A DNA stretch of 64,000 bases, from the NCBI RefSeq assembly GCF_003970795.1, contig NZ_RWKW01000010.1, positions 1 through 64,000 on the forward strand, in the 5' to 3' direction. Position numbers and translations under genes: made by a program. Below, piece by piece: positions 55,586 to 63,018 of the stretch; positions within the stretch are counted from its first letter, which is position 1; every line of letters starts with the position of its first letter. Under the pieces are notes generated by a model, which had not been told where the DNA came from, did not search any database, and worked only from the letters and a program-made list of their open reading frames with translations. This DNA comes from Aquibium carbonis. Its GTDB lineage: Bacteria; Pseudomonadota; Alphaproteobacteria; Rhizobiales; Rhizobiaceae.

Positions 55586-56365
55586 ATGGATCTCGGCATC
55601 AAGGGTCGCAAGGCGATCGTGTGCGCCTCCAGCAAGGGGCTCGGGCTTGGCTGTGCCAGCGCGCTCGCCGAAGCCGGCTGCGACCTCGTGATCAACGGTC
55701 GCGACACCGACGTCCTCGCTGCCGCCGCGCGTGGGCTGCGCGAGCGCTTCGGCGTCACCGTCGAGGAGGTCGCGGGCGACGTGTCGGCGCCGCAGGTGCA
55801 GAAAGCCCTCCTGACGGCCTGTCCCGCCCCCGACATCCTGGTCAACAACAATGGCGGGCCGCCGCTGCGCGACTTCCGCCAACTCGATCGGGCCGCGATG
55901 CTCGACGGCGTCACGCAGAACATGATCACGCCGATCGAACTGATCCAGGCGGTCGTCGACGGCATGGCCGAGCGCGGTTTCGGCCGCATCGTCAACATCA
56001 CCTCGCTCTCGGTCTACCAGCCCATCCCCGGCCTCGACCTGTCGTCGGGCGCACGCGCCGGGTTGACCGCCTTTCTGGCAGGCGTCGCCCGCACGGTCGC
56101 CAACCGCAACGTGACGATCAACGCGATCCTGCCCGGCAAGTTCGACACCGACCGCATCCGCAAGACCGTGGTCTTCGCCGCCGAAAAGTCGGGCGTCAGC
56201 CTCGAGGAGCAGACGCGGCGGACGGAGCAGGCGATTCCCGCCGGCCGGCTCGGCAAGCCGGAAGAGTTCGGCCGGGCCTGCGCCTTCCTGTGCTCGGAGC
56301 ATGCCGGCTACATCACCGGCCAGAATCTCATCCTCGACGGCGGCTTTTTCAACAGCGCGTTCTGA
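55586..56365 (+). CDS. atypical short-chain dehydrogenase/reductase lacking the Tyr-x3-Lys pair
   Basis: A 259-residue SDR. The cofactor loop is ASSKGLGLGCA (residues 14-24), and NNNGGPP replaces the NNAG motif. Where the catalytic Y-x3-K is expected after the SLSVYQP Ser, the protein reads LDLSSGARAG, so Ser and Arg stand in for Tyr and Lys. A subgroup of SDRs shares this pattern. Catalysis may differ, or the Tyr at SVY may serve. The ATG at 55586 has GGAG 8 bp upstream. It is followed after 46 bp by an FAH-family hydrolase, probably one operon. Confidence 0.9.
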   Translation: MDLGIKGRKAIVCASSKGLGLGCASALAEAGCDLVINGRDTDVLAAAARGLRERFGVTVEEVAGDVSAPQVQKALLTACPAPDILVNNNGGPPLRDFRQLDRAAMLDGVTQNMITPIELIQAVVDGMAERGFGRIVNITSLSVYQPIPGLDLSSGARAGLTAFLAGVARTVANRNVTINAILPGKFDTDRIRKTVVFAAEKSGVSLEEQTRRTEQAIPAGRLGKPEEFGRACAFLCSEHAGYITGQNLILDGGFFNSAF

Positions 56366-56411
56366 GCGGACCACGCACGGCCTTTGCAATCAACATTCGG
56401 AGGAACCTTCC

Positions 56412-57254
56412 TTGAAACTCGTCAGATTTGGTCCAGCGGGCCACGAAAGACCCGGCATCGTCGATGCCGATGGCGCCATCCGCGATGTCTCCTCGCTGGT
56501 TCCCGACTTCGGGCCGGAAACGATCTCGCCGGCGCTGAAGGCCACACTTGAGCGTGCCGACATCGCCGCGCTGCCGGCTGCGCCGGAGGGCGTGCGCATC
56601 GGCGCACCGGTCAGGCGTATCGGCCACTTCATCGCCATCGGTCTCAACTATGCCGACCACGCGGCCGAAACCGGCGCGGCGATCCCCAAGGAGCCGATCG
56701 TGTTCTCCAAGGCGCCGAGCTGCCTGTCCGGCCCGAACGACGACGTTTTGATGCCGAAAGGCTCCGTCAAGCTCGACTGGGAGGTGGAGCTTGCGATCGT
56801 CATCGGCGAGCGCTGCGACTACGTCTCCAGGGAAGACGCGCTGTCGAAGGTTTTCGGCTACGCGCTGTGCAACGACGTGTCCGAGCGCGAATACCAGGCC
56901 GAGCGCGGCGGCCAGTGGATCAAGGGCAAGAGCGCGCCGACCTTCGGCCCGCTCGGCCCCTGGATCGTCACGGCCGACCAGGTTCCGGATCCGCAGAACC
57001 TGTCGATGTTCCTCGACGTCAATGGCGAGCGCGCGCAGACCGGCTCGACCGCGACGATGATCTTCACCTGCGCCGAGATCGTCTCCTACCTGTCGGAGTT
57101 CATGGTGCTCGAACCCGGCGACGTCATCACCACCGGCACGCCGCCCGGCGTCGGCCTCGGCATGAAGCCGCCGCGCTTCCTCAAGGTCGGCGACACCATG
57201 CATCTCGGCATCGAGGGGCTTGGCGAGCAGCGCCAGACCGTCATCGCGCGCTAA
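56412..57254 (+). CDS. fumarylacetoacetate hydrolase family protein
   Basis: A 280-residue FAH-fold enzyme. It uses TTG 56412 as start, with GGAGG 8 bp upstream. The metal site is in LDWEVELAIVIG (about residues 120-131), with FIAIGLNYADHAAE and TFGPLGPWIVT as further family blocks, and VITTGTPPGVGLG near the end. Members hydrolyse acylpyruvates, decarboxylate oxaloacetate or hydrate 2,4-diketo acids. Paired with the upstream SDR, it resembles sugar-acid (L-fuconate/L-rhamnonate) or acylpyruvate pathways; the substrate is open. Confidence 0.92.
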   Translation: MKLVRFGPAGHERPGIVDADGAIRDVSSLVPDFGPETISPALKATLERADIAALPAAPEGVRIGAPVRRIGHFIAIGLNYADHAAETGAAIPKEPIVFSKAPSCLSGPNDDVLMPKGSVKLDWEVELAIVIGERCDYVSREDALSKVFGYALCNDVSEREYQAERGGQWIKGKSAPTFGPLGPWIVTADQVPDPQNLSMFLDVNGERAQTGSTATMIFTCAEIVSYLSEFMVLEPGDVITTGTPPGVGLGMKPPRFLKVGDTMHLGIEGLGEQRQTVIAR

Positions 57255-57260
57255 GGCGCC

Positions 57261-57286
57261 GACCGGGTGGCGGGCGCCACCCGGTC
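57261..57286. terminator. hairpin between convergent FAH and MFS genes
   Basis: A perfect 11-bp stem (GACCGGGTGGC at 57261-57271 with GCCACCCGGTC at 57276-57286) around a GGGC loop, 6 bp after the FAH stop. There is no T-run, so termination may be weak or Rho-aided; it can serve both directions. Confidence 0.6.
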
Positions 57287-57388
57287 CAGGCTCGCGCGCA
57301 TCGTCTTGCGCGCGAGGCCGCCGATGATCGTGCATCCGCCTTCCAAGCCTGCCTGGAACGGTCTTGCCGAGACACGCCCGACAGCGTC

Positions 57389-58588
57389 TCACATCTTCTT
57401 CGGCAGGTAGACGAAGGTCACCACGCCGCACGTCGCCACGAAGAGGCCGAGCGTGACGAAGACGGAGCCGAGCCCGAAGAAGGCCAGCGTCACGGAGTAG
57501 ACCAGCGGCGGCAGCAGTTCCGAGAGGTCGAGATAGGTGCGGTACACGGCCGTCATCCGCGCCCGCTCCCACACGTGGACGCTGCGCATGAAGGCGGTCG
57601 ATCCGAGCGCGTCGAGCGCGATGCAGAAGAACGCCGCCAGTAGCAAGAAGGCTGCAGCCGCGATCGGCGCCGCCTCGCCGGCAATCCCCGCGGCGACCAG
57701 CATCGCGGCGGTGGCAAAGAAGGCGAAGCTCATCGTGTTGCGCGCGCCAAAGCGGCGCCCCGCCCAGCCCCAGATCAGCGCCGAGAACAGAAGCGCGTTG
57801 GCGGCGGAAACCACCAGTCCGCCGGCCAGTTCGCCTTGCCCGGTCGAAACCATCAGGATGGGCGCATAGACGAACAGCGTCGTCCAGAAGCAGGAGCGGC
57901 CGAACGCGATCAGCCAGGCGAGCCTCAGCCGCGGCTGGCGCAGGAACCGTCCGATGTTGGCGAGCGGGCTCGCGGGACGGGTCGTTCCGGGACGGATCAT
58001 CGGATTGTCGCCCAGCCGGAAGAACCAGAACAGGCAAAGCAGCAACAACCCGGTGACGATCGGAACCGCCTGCGCGGCGAGGATTCCGTAGTTGACGTAG
58101 AGCGCCACGCCGAGCGTGGGTCCTCCCGTCCAGGCGAAGGTCGACCAGGCCATGCGCATGGATTCGGCCCGGATGAACTGCGTCTTGCGAATGTGGTCCA
58201 TGATGTAGAGGTTGAGCGTGATCGACAGCGCGCTCGCGCCCATCACCCGGCAGAGCATGCCGGCCATCTGGCTCCACAGCCATGGCGTCAGGAACAGAAG
58301 CGCGCCGAGGATCAGCCCGGCGACGCCGGCCGTGTAGACCCAGCGCCGGGCGAAGCGCTCGATCAGCAGCGGCATGAACAGGGTGACGGAGATTCCGGCG
58401 AAGGCCACCCCGGTATAGACCAGCGACACCGCCTGCTCGTCGCGCAGGATGTCGTAGATCTGGATGGGGATGACGCTCGACACCGAGGCACGCGCGAAGG
58501 ATTCGACGGCGTAGAGAATCGCGAACGTATGCGCGCCGGGCGTCTTCAGCGCCGGAAGCCAGATCGGATGCCGGACCTGAGTCGCCAT
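57389..58588 (-). CDS. MFS transporter
   Basis: A 399-residue carrier with about twelve helices, with a short basic N-terminus (MATQVRHPIWLPALKTPG). The central cytoplasmic loop (GDNPMIRPGTTRPASP) separates the two halves. The ATG at 58588 is preferred to a much longer in-frame extension that would cross the divergent gene. The family is clear, the substrate is not. It is divergent from the DUF1624 gene by about 207 bp and converges on the FAH gene. Confidence 0.88.
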   Translation of the reverse strand: MATQVRHPIWLPALKTPGAHTFAILYAVESFARASVSSVIPIQIYDILRDEQAVSLVYTGVAFAGISVTLFMPLLIERFARRWVYTAGVAGLILGALLFLTPWLWSQMAGMLCRVMGASALSITLNLYIMDHIRKTQFIRAESMRMAWSTFAWTGGPTLGVALYVNYGILAAQAVPIVTGLLLLCLFWFFRLGDNPMIRPGTTRPASPLANIGRFLRQPRLRLAWLIAFGRSCFWTTLFVYAPILMVSTGQGELAGGLVVSAANALLFSALIWGWAGRRFGARNTMSFAFFATAAMLVAAGIAGEAAPIAAAAFLLLAAFFCIALDALGSTAFMRSVHVWERARMTAVYRTYLDLSELLPPLVYSVTLAFFGLGSVFVTLGLFVATCGVVTFVYLPKKM

Positions 58589-58795
58589 GATGTCCCGCGT
58601 TTTCGCCAGAGCGACATGTGGCAGGCGCCGCCGGGCGGCGGATGACAGGAATGCGACCCGTTCATGACGCAAAAACGCTTGGGGGCATCGACATCGACGT
58701 TGCCCGCACGCACCCCGCGGACAGGCCGACGGAGATTTGAATCGCCGAATGCCGACGGCGCGCGTTTCCTGTGCTATCGCAGCAACGGAACCGCC

Positions 58796-59794
58796 ATGAC
58801 CACGCCCGATCACGCCATGCCAGCCCACGTCCAGCACCGCCGCATCGAGACGATCGACCTCGCCCGCGGCGTGGCGCTCGTGGCCATGGCCATCTATCAT
58901 TTCACCTGGGATCTCGAGTTCTTCGGCTATCTCCAGGCCGGAACCACGACGGTGGGCGGCTGGAAGCTGTTTGCCCGCGCCATCGCCTCGTCCTTCCTGT
59001 TCCTCGTCGGCGTCAGCCTGTTTCTCGCCCATGCGCGCGGCGTGCGCTGGCGCGGCTTCGGACTTCGCATGGCGATGGTCGCGGGTGCCGCCTTCGCGAT
59101 CAGCATCGCGACCTGGTTCGCGATCCCGGAAACCTTCATTTTCTTCGGCATCCTGCACCAGATCGCGCTGGCAAGCCTGCTCGGTCTTGCCTTCCTGCGG
59201 TTGCCCTGGCCGCTCGTGATGGTGCTTGCGGCGGGCGTGATCGCCGCTCCGGCCTGGCTCACCTCTCCGGTCTTCGATCCCGCCTGGCTGTGGTGGACGG
59301 GTCTGTCGGAAACGCGACCGCGGTCCAACGACTTCGTGCCGCTGTTCCCTTGGTTCGGCGCCGTTCTCGCCGGCATCGCGGCGGCGATGCTCGCCGAGCG
59401 CAGCGGACTGTTCGACCGGCTGTCGCGCGTATCCGCTCCCCGCTGGGGCACGCCGCTTCTGTTCCTGGGCCGGCACAGCCTGGCCTTCTACCTGATCCAC
59501 CAGCCGGTGCTGATCGCCTGCGTTTTCGTCTTCGCCCAGATCGTGCCGCCGCAGGTCGAATCCCGGCAGGTCCAGTTCCGCCAGGCCTGCGAACGCACCT
59601 GTTCCACCGAACGCGACGAGGAATTCTGCAACGTCTATTGCGTCTGCATGCTCGATGCGCTCGAGGATGGGAACATGCTCGACGGACTGTTTTCCGGCCG
59701 GCAGAATGAGACGGATCGGCAGTCCATCGCGGCGCTCGCCGAAATCTGCACGGACGAGACCGAGCGCGGCTTCGAAACGGGAGGGACCGAATGA
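58796..59794 (+). CDS. DUF1624 (heparan-alpha-glucosaminide acetyltransferase-like) membrane protein with cysteine-rich tail
   Basis: A 332-residue polytopic protein. The start IETIDLARGVALVAMAIYHFTWDLEFFG (quoted in part: IDLARGVALVAMAIYHF) is the DUF1624 hallmark, with seven or eight helices to about residue 255 and the RHSLAFYLIHQPVL segment of acyltransferases. After the last helix comes a soluble tail with Cys265, Cys269, Cys278, Cys282 and Cys284 (C-x3-C-x8-C-x3-C-x-C). The tail could bind a metal or form disulfides. Its stop overlaps the next gene, an ICMT-like methyltransferase (ATGA). The function is unknown; membrane acyl or methyl transfer is inference. Confidence 0.87.
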   Translation: MTTPDHAMPAHVQHRRIETIDLARGVALVAMAIYHFTWDLEFFGYLQAGTTTVGGWKLFARAIASSFLFLVGVSLFLAHARGVRWRGFGLRMAMVAGAAFAISIATWFAIPETFIFFGILHQIALASLLGLAFLRLPWPLVMVLAAGVIAAPAWLTSPVFDPAWLWWTGLSETRPRSNDFVPLFPWFGAVLAGIAAAMLAERSGLFDRLSRVSAPRWGTPLLFLGRHSLAFYLIHQPVLIACVFVFAQIVPPQVESRQVQFRQACERTCSTERDEEFCNVYCVCMLDALEDGNMLDGLFSGRQNETDRQSIAALAEICTDETERGFETGGTE

Positions 59795-60267
59795 ACGCCT
59801 ATGACGCGCGACCCAACCGGCTGCCATGGCCGCCGATGATCTACCTGGTGGCGATCGTGCTTGCCGCCGCCCTCTCCTGGACGGTTCCCCTGCCCTGGAT
59901 CCCGAGCCCGCTGTCCGACATCCTGTTTGCGATCGGGATCGTGACCATCGCGGGCGTGGTGGCGATCGACGTGTCGGCCATGCGCACCCTCCACAAGGCC
60001 CGCACGACGATCATGCCGCATCGCGGATCGGAGCATCTCGTGACCGGCGGCCCGTTTTCCTTCACCCGCAACCCGATCTACCTCGCCAACACGATGCTCA
60101 CCGTGGCCATCGGCCTGATCGCCGGCAGCGTCTGGTTCCTTGCCTTTGCGCTCGCGGCCGCCTTCGCGACGCAGAAACTCGCCATCGAGCGCGAGGAAAA
60201 GCACCTCGAAGCGCGCTTCGGCAAGAAGTACCGGGACTATCGCAAGAAGGTGCGGCGCTGGATCTGA
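59791..60267 (+). CDS. isoprenylcysteine carboxyl methyltransferase (ICMT) family protein
   Basis: A 158-residue membrane protein with about four helices. The C-terminal SAM site of the ICMT/PEMT group is present: LVTGGPFSFTRNPIYLANTML (about residues 83-103; quoted in part: GPFSFTRNPIYLANTM) and IEREEKHLEARFGKKYRDY. It methylates a membrane substrate with SAM. Coupling by ATGA to the DUF1624 protein suggests they act together. A short stretch of 23 bp separates it from the convergent MerR gene. Confidence 0.92.
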   Translation: MNAYDARPNRLPWPPMIYLVAIVLAAALSWTVPLPWIPSPLSDILFAIGIVTIAGVVAIDVSAMRTLHKARTTIMPHRGSEHLVTGGPFSFTRNPIYLANTMLTVAIGLIAGSVWFLAFALAAAFATQKLAIEREEKHLEARFGKKYRDYRKKVRRWI

Positions 60268-60290
60268 CGGCCGGCTGCCGCTGCGGCACG

Positions 60291-60677
60291 TCAGGTGTTG
60301 ACGCCGAGTTCCACCAGACGCTCGACGCAGGACTCCTCCGCCTGGTCGAGTTCGGCGAGGGTTTCCTCCAGGTCGCGGCGCTTCTGGCGCAGATCGCCGC
60401 GCTTTTCCTCGATGCGCTTGATCATCAGCTTCAACTGGCCGACTTCGCCGGGCGGTTCGCGATACATCTGGATGATCTCGCGGATCTCGGAGATCGAGAA
60501 GCCGAGACGCTTGCCGCGCATGATCTGCTTGACCAGATGCCGGTCGGACGGCCGAAACAAGCGCGTGCGGCCGCGCCGGACCGGCTGGATCAGCCCTTCG
60601 TCCTCGTAGAAGCGCAAGGTGCGGGTCGAGATTTCGAATTCGCGGGTCAGTTCCGTGATCGTGTAGTATTCCCGCAT
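60291..60677 (-). CDS. MerR-family regulator, GnyR/LiuR-like
   Basis: A 128-residue regulator with the MerR HTH (YTITELTREFEISTRTLRFYEDEG; quoted in part: ISTRTLRFYEDEG) and a long dimerising helix (about residues 75-118). The size and sequence fit the GnyR/LiuR group that controls branched-chain amino acid and acyclic terpene catabolism. No acyl-CoA genes lie nearby, so the targets are elsewhere. A TTTACGTAAA element in its own promoter suggests autoregulation. Confidence 0.9.
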   Translation of the reverse strand: MREYYTITELTREFEISTRTLRFYEDEGLIQPVRRGRTRLFRPSDRHLVKQIMRGKRLGFSISEIREIIQMYREPPGEVGQLKLMIKRIEEKRGDLRQKRRDLEETLAELDQAEESCVERLVELGVNT

Positions 60678-60725
60678 CCCATGCCCGCCTAAACCGATTT
60701 CAGTGATGAAATCATTGGCATGGCA

Positions 60726-60741
60726 TTTACGTAAAAGTCAA
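60726..60741 (-). promoter_or_regulatory. candidate MerR promoter/operator (TTGACT with TTTACGTAAA)
   Basis: On the minus strand TTGACT (60741-60736) is followed directly by the palindrome TTTACGTAAA (60735-60726), which would lie in the promoter spacer, the usual place for MerR sites. It is about 50 bp upstream of the MerR start. The -10 region is not clear. Confidence 0.45.
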
Positions 60742-60820
60742 TTGCGCCTGTATCGAGAGGTGATCCACCCATCGGGTCTGCGCCTGAGATCGGCCGACCT
60801 CACGCCGCTGCGGTAGTCCC

Positions 60821-61552
60821 CTACCAGGATGTTTCGCCTTCCGGCTCCACGAACCGGCCCGAAACGGCGCCTTCGGCCAGCAAGGCATATCGAACGGGCA
60901 ACGCTGCCCCTTCCTGGGCCGTCATGAATCCGGTGTGCCCGGTCAGGTCGGTCATCACGTAGCCGGGGCTGACCGAATTGACCGCGATCGCGCTGTCGCT
61001 CAATTCCGCCGCGAGTTGCACCGTCAGCATGTTGAGCGCGGCCTTGGACGCGTTGTAGCCGATCAGACGGGCCGAGTAGTACGGGGATGTCGGATCGCCG
61101 TTGACGGAGAGGGAGCCGAGCGAACTCGACAGGTTGACGATGCGGCCAGCCGGGGACCGGCGCAACAGCGGCAGCATCGCCTGCGATACAGCCAGGGCGC
61201 CGATGAAATTCGTGTCCATGATCCGCCGGACCGCCTCGGCAGAGGCGTGGCTTGGAGGACCGTCATTGGCATCGACGATGCCGGCATTGTTGACCAGAAT
61301 GTCCAGCCGGCCATGCTCGGCGTCGATCGTCTTGACCGCCGCGTCGATACTGGCCGCGTCGGTCACGTCGATCCGGATCGCGCGTCCCCGGAACCCCTCC
61401 AACGTCAGGTCCTCGACCGCCGCACGTCCGCGTTCGAGATCGCGGGCGCCGAGGAAGACGAAGACACCGGATTGGGCCAGCTGGCGGGCGATCTCCAGGC
61501 CGATGCCCTTGTTTGCGCCGGTGACGAGGGCAATTCGCGAATGATCGGGCAC
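60821..61552 (-). CDS. SDR-family oxidoreductase (classical type)
   Basis: A 243-residue SDR with TGANKGIG cofactor loop (residues 12-19), NNAG motif and catalytic Tyr-x3-Lys in YNASKAAL (about residue 160). It resembles carbonyl-reductase-like SDRs that reduce small ketones or aldehydes with NADPH. It is divergent from a TetR gene across 75 bp holding a near-palindromic site, so TetR probably represses it. The stop lies 144 bp before the MerR gene on the same strand. Confidence 0.93.
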   Translation of the reverse strand: MPDHSRIALVTGANKGIGLEIARQLAQSGVFVFLGARDLERGRAAVEDLTLEGFRGRAIRIDVTDAASIDAAVKTIDAEHGRLDILVNNAGIVDANDGPPSHASAEAVRRIMDTNFIGALAVSQAMLPLLRRSPAGRIVNLSSSLGSLSVNGDPTSPYYSARLIGYNASKAALNMLTVQLAAELSDSAIAVNSVSPGYVMTDLTGHTGFMTAQEGAALPVRYALLAEGAVSGRFVEPEGETSW

Positions 61553-61596
61553 AGGGTTGTTCCTTTCAGGATGGTTGATTGTGCCTCCCAGATATA

Positions 61597-61610
61597 TGAA
61601 GGATCATTCA
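61597..61610. promoter_or_regulatory. candidate TetR operator between SDR and TetR genes
   Basis: TGAAGGATCATTCA is a 14-bp near-palindrome (12 of 14 positions symmetric) lying 17 bp before the TetR start and 45 bp before the SDR start. Its position between divergent TetR and target genes is the classic arrangement. Confidence 0.55.
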
Positions 61611-61626
61611 GTTTGAGGATTCGCAT

Positions 61627-62277
61627 ATGGCGTCGACGACACCCGCCCACCTGACCCCGCGCAAAAGGCCGCGCCAGGCGCGCGCGACGGCCACGGTCGA
61701 CGCGATTTTCGAGGCGACCATTCAGGTTTTGCTGACCGACGGACCACACCGTCTGACGACCACGCGGGTCGCCGCGCGGGCCGGCGTGTCCGTCGGCACC
61801 ATGTACCAATACTTCCCGCACAAGCAGGCACTTTTCTACGCCCTGAACGAACGCTACCTCGACGATCTGGCCGAAACGGTGCGGAACACATGCGAGGCCC
61901 GGCACGGGGCGCCGATCGTGGACATGGTCCAAGCGCTCGTGACGACCTACTGGGACGCGAAGACGAAACGGCCGGAGGTGACCCGCGCTCTATACCGCTC
62001 GGTGGTGGAACTGGACAACGAAGCCTTGCTCGAGGCTTTCGCCAGGCGCGTCGATGCCGCGACCGCGGCGATGTTCGCCAGCGCGTCCGATGCCGGCTTC
62101 GCCGATCTGCCGGTCGTGAACCTGACGCTGCTGACGACGATCTTCGGGTCCGTCCGCAGCGTCTTCGAACGCAACCTGCCCGCCGACGAAGCCGCCGCCG
62201 TGCGAAGGCAGTTGATCCTCATGTGCGTCGCCTATCTCGATGCCGTCCGTCTGCGGCCAGACCCGCCTGCCGGCTAG
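61627..62277 (+). CDS. TetR/AcrR-family transcriptional regulator
   Basis: A 216-residue regulator with an N-terminal HTH (TTRVAARAGVSVGTMYQYFPHKQAL; quoted in part: AGVSVGTMYQYFPHK, about residues 55-69) preceded by a basic arm (RKRPRQARA). The C-terminal helical domain binds an unknown inducer. It is divergent from the SDR gene and likely controls it and itself through the site at 61597. It ends 3 bp from the convergent alanyl-tRNA editing gene. Confidence 0.94.
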   Translation: MASTTPAHLTPRKRPRQARATATVDAIFEATIQVLLTDGPHRLTTTRVAARAGVSVGTMYQYFPHKQALFYALNERYLDDLAETVRNTCEARHGAPIVDMVQALVTTYWDAKTKRPEVTRALYRSVVELDNEALLEAFARRVDAATAAMFASASDAGFADLPVVNLTLLTTIFGSVRSVFERNLPADEAAAVRRQLILMCVAYLDAVRLRPDPPAG

Positions 62278-62280
62278 GAT

Positions 62281-63018
62281 CTAGGGCAGCGGCCCGAACC
62301 TGATCCGGAAGCGGCGGTTCTCCCGGCCCTTCTTCTCGATCTTGGCGATGTGGATGGCGCCGACCTCCTGCGTCTCGGAGACATGGGTTCCGCCACAGGG
62401 CTGGCTGTCGATCGACGCTTCCGCGCCGATGCACACGAGGCGGATACGACCGGCGCCCGACGGAGGCCGCACGTTCTTCGACTTCACCAGCCCCGGATTG
62501 GCGGCGAGTTCATCGGCGGTGATCCAGCGGTTGAAGATCGGATGGTTGCCGTCCACGAGGTCCATCATGGCCTGCGTCACGCCTTCGCGGGTGATGCCCG
62601 CGTCCGGCAGGTCGAAATCGACGCGCGACTCCTCCTCGCCGACCGAGGCGCCGGTAATCGGATAGGGGCAGACGACGCTGAGCAAATGGCAGGCCGTGTG
62701 CATGCGCATCAGCCTGTAGCGGCGGTCCCAGTCGATGTGCAGCACCAGAGTTTCGCCGACGGCGGGCGTCGGCTGGTCGGGTGCCGGCACGTGGATGATC
62801 TCGTCCTTGGTCTCGCCGGTGATGGTGCCGGCGATGGCGATCCGCGACCCGTCGGCGCGCTCGAAAAAACCCGTGTCGCCCGGCTGGCCGCCGGAGGTGG
62901 CGTAGAAACTCGTTCGGTCGAGGATGATGCCGCCACGCTCGTTGACGGCCACCACCGTGCCTTCCGCCGTCGACAGATAGGCATCCTCGCGAAACAGGAT
63001 CTCGGTGGTGTGGCTCAT
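62281..63018 (-). CDS. alanyl-tRNA editing protein (AlaX type)
   Basis: A 245-residue AlaRS-editing-domain protein. The zinc/catalytic motifs are RMHTACHLL (about residues 103-111) and CGGTHVSETQE (about 205-215); the N-terminal beta barrel includes FYATSGGQPGDTGFF, marking AlaX-II type with the Gly-rich region. It hydrolyses Ser- or Gly-mischarged tRNA-Ala. Its start shares 1 bp with the cysK stop (TGATG), so the two are coupled. The start ATG 63018 is set by this overlap and by family length. Confidence 0.93.
   Translation of the reverse strand: MSHTTEILFREDAYLSTAEGTVVAVNERGGIILDRTSFYATSGGQPGDTGFFERADGSRIAIAGTITGETKDEIIHVPAPDQPTPAVGETLVLHIDWDRRYRLMRMHTACHLLSVVCPYPITGASVGEEESRVDFDLPDAGITREGVTQAMMDLVDGNHPIFNRWITADELAANPGLVKSKNVRPPSGAGRIRLVCIGAEASIDSQPCGGTHVSETQEVGAIHIAKIEKKGRENRRFRIRFGPLP

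Noticed and set aside
57389-59827. 812-codon frame for the MFS gene
   Set aside because: The in-frame extension above 58588 crosses the divergent DUF1624 gene and is low-complexity; the carrier starts at the ATG 58588.
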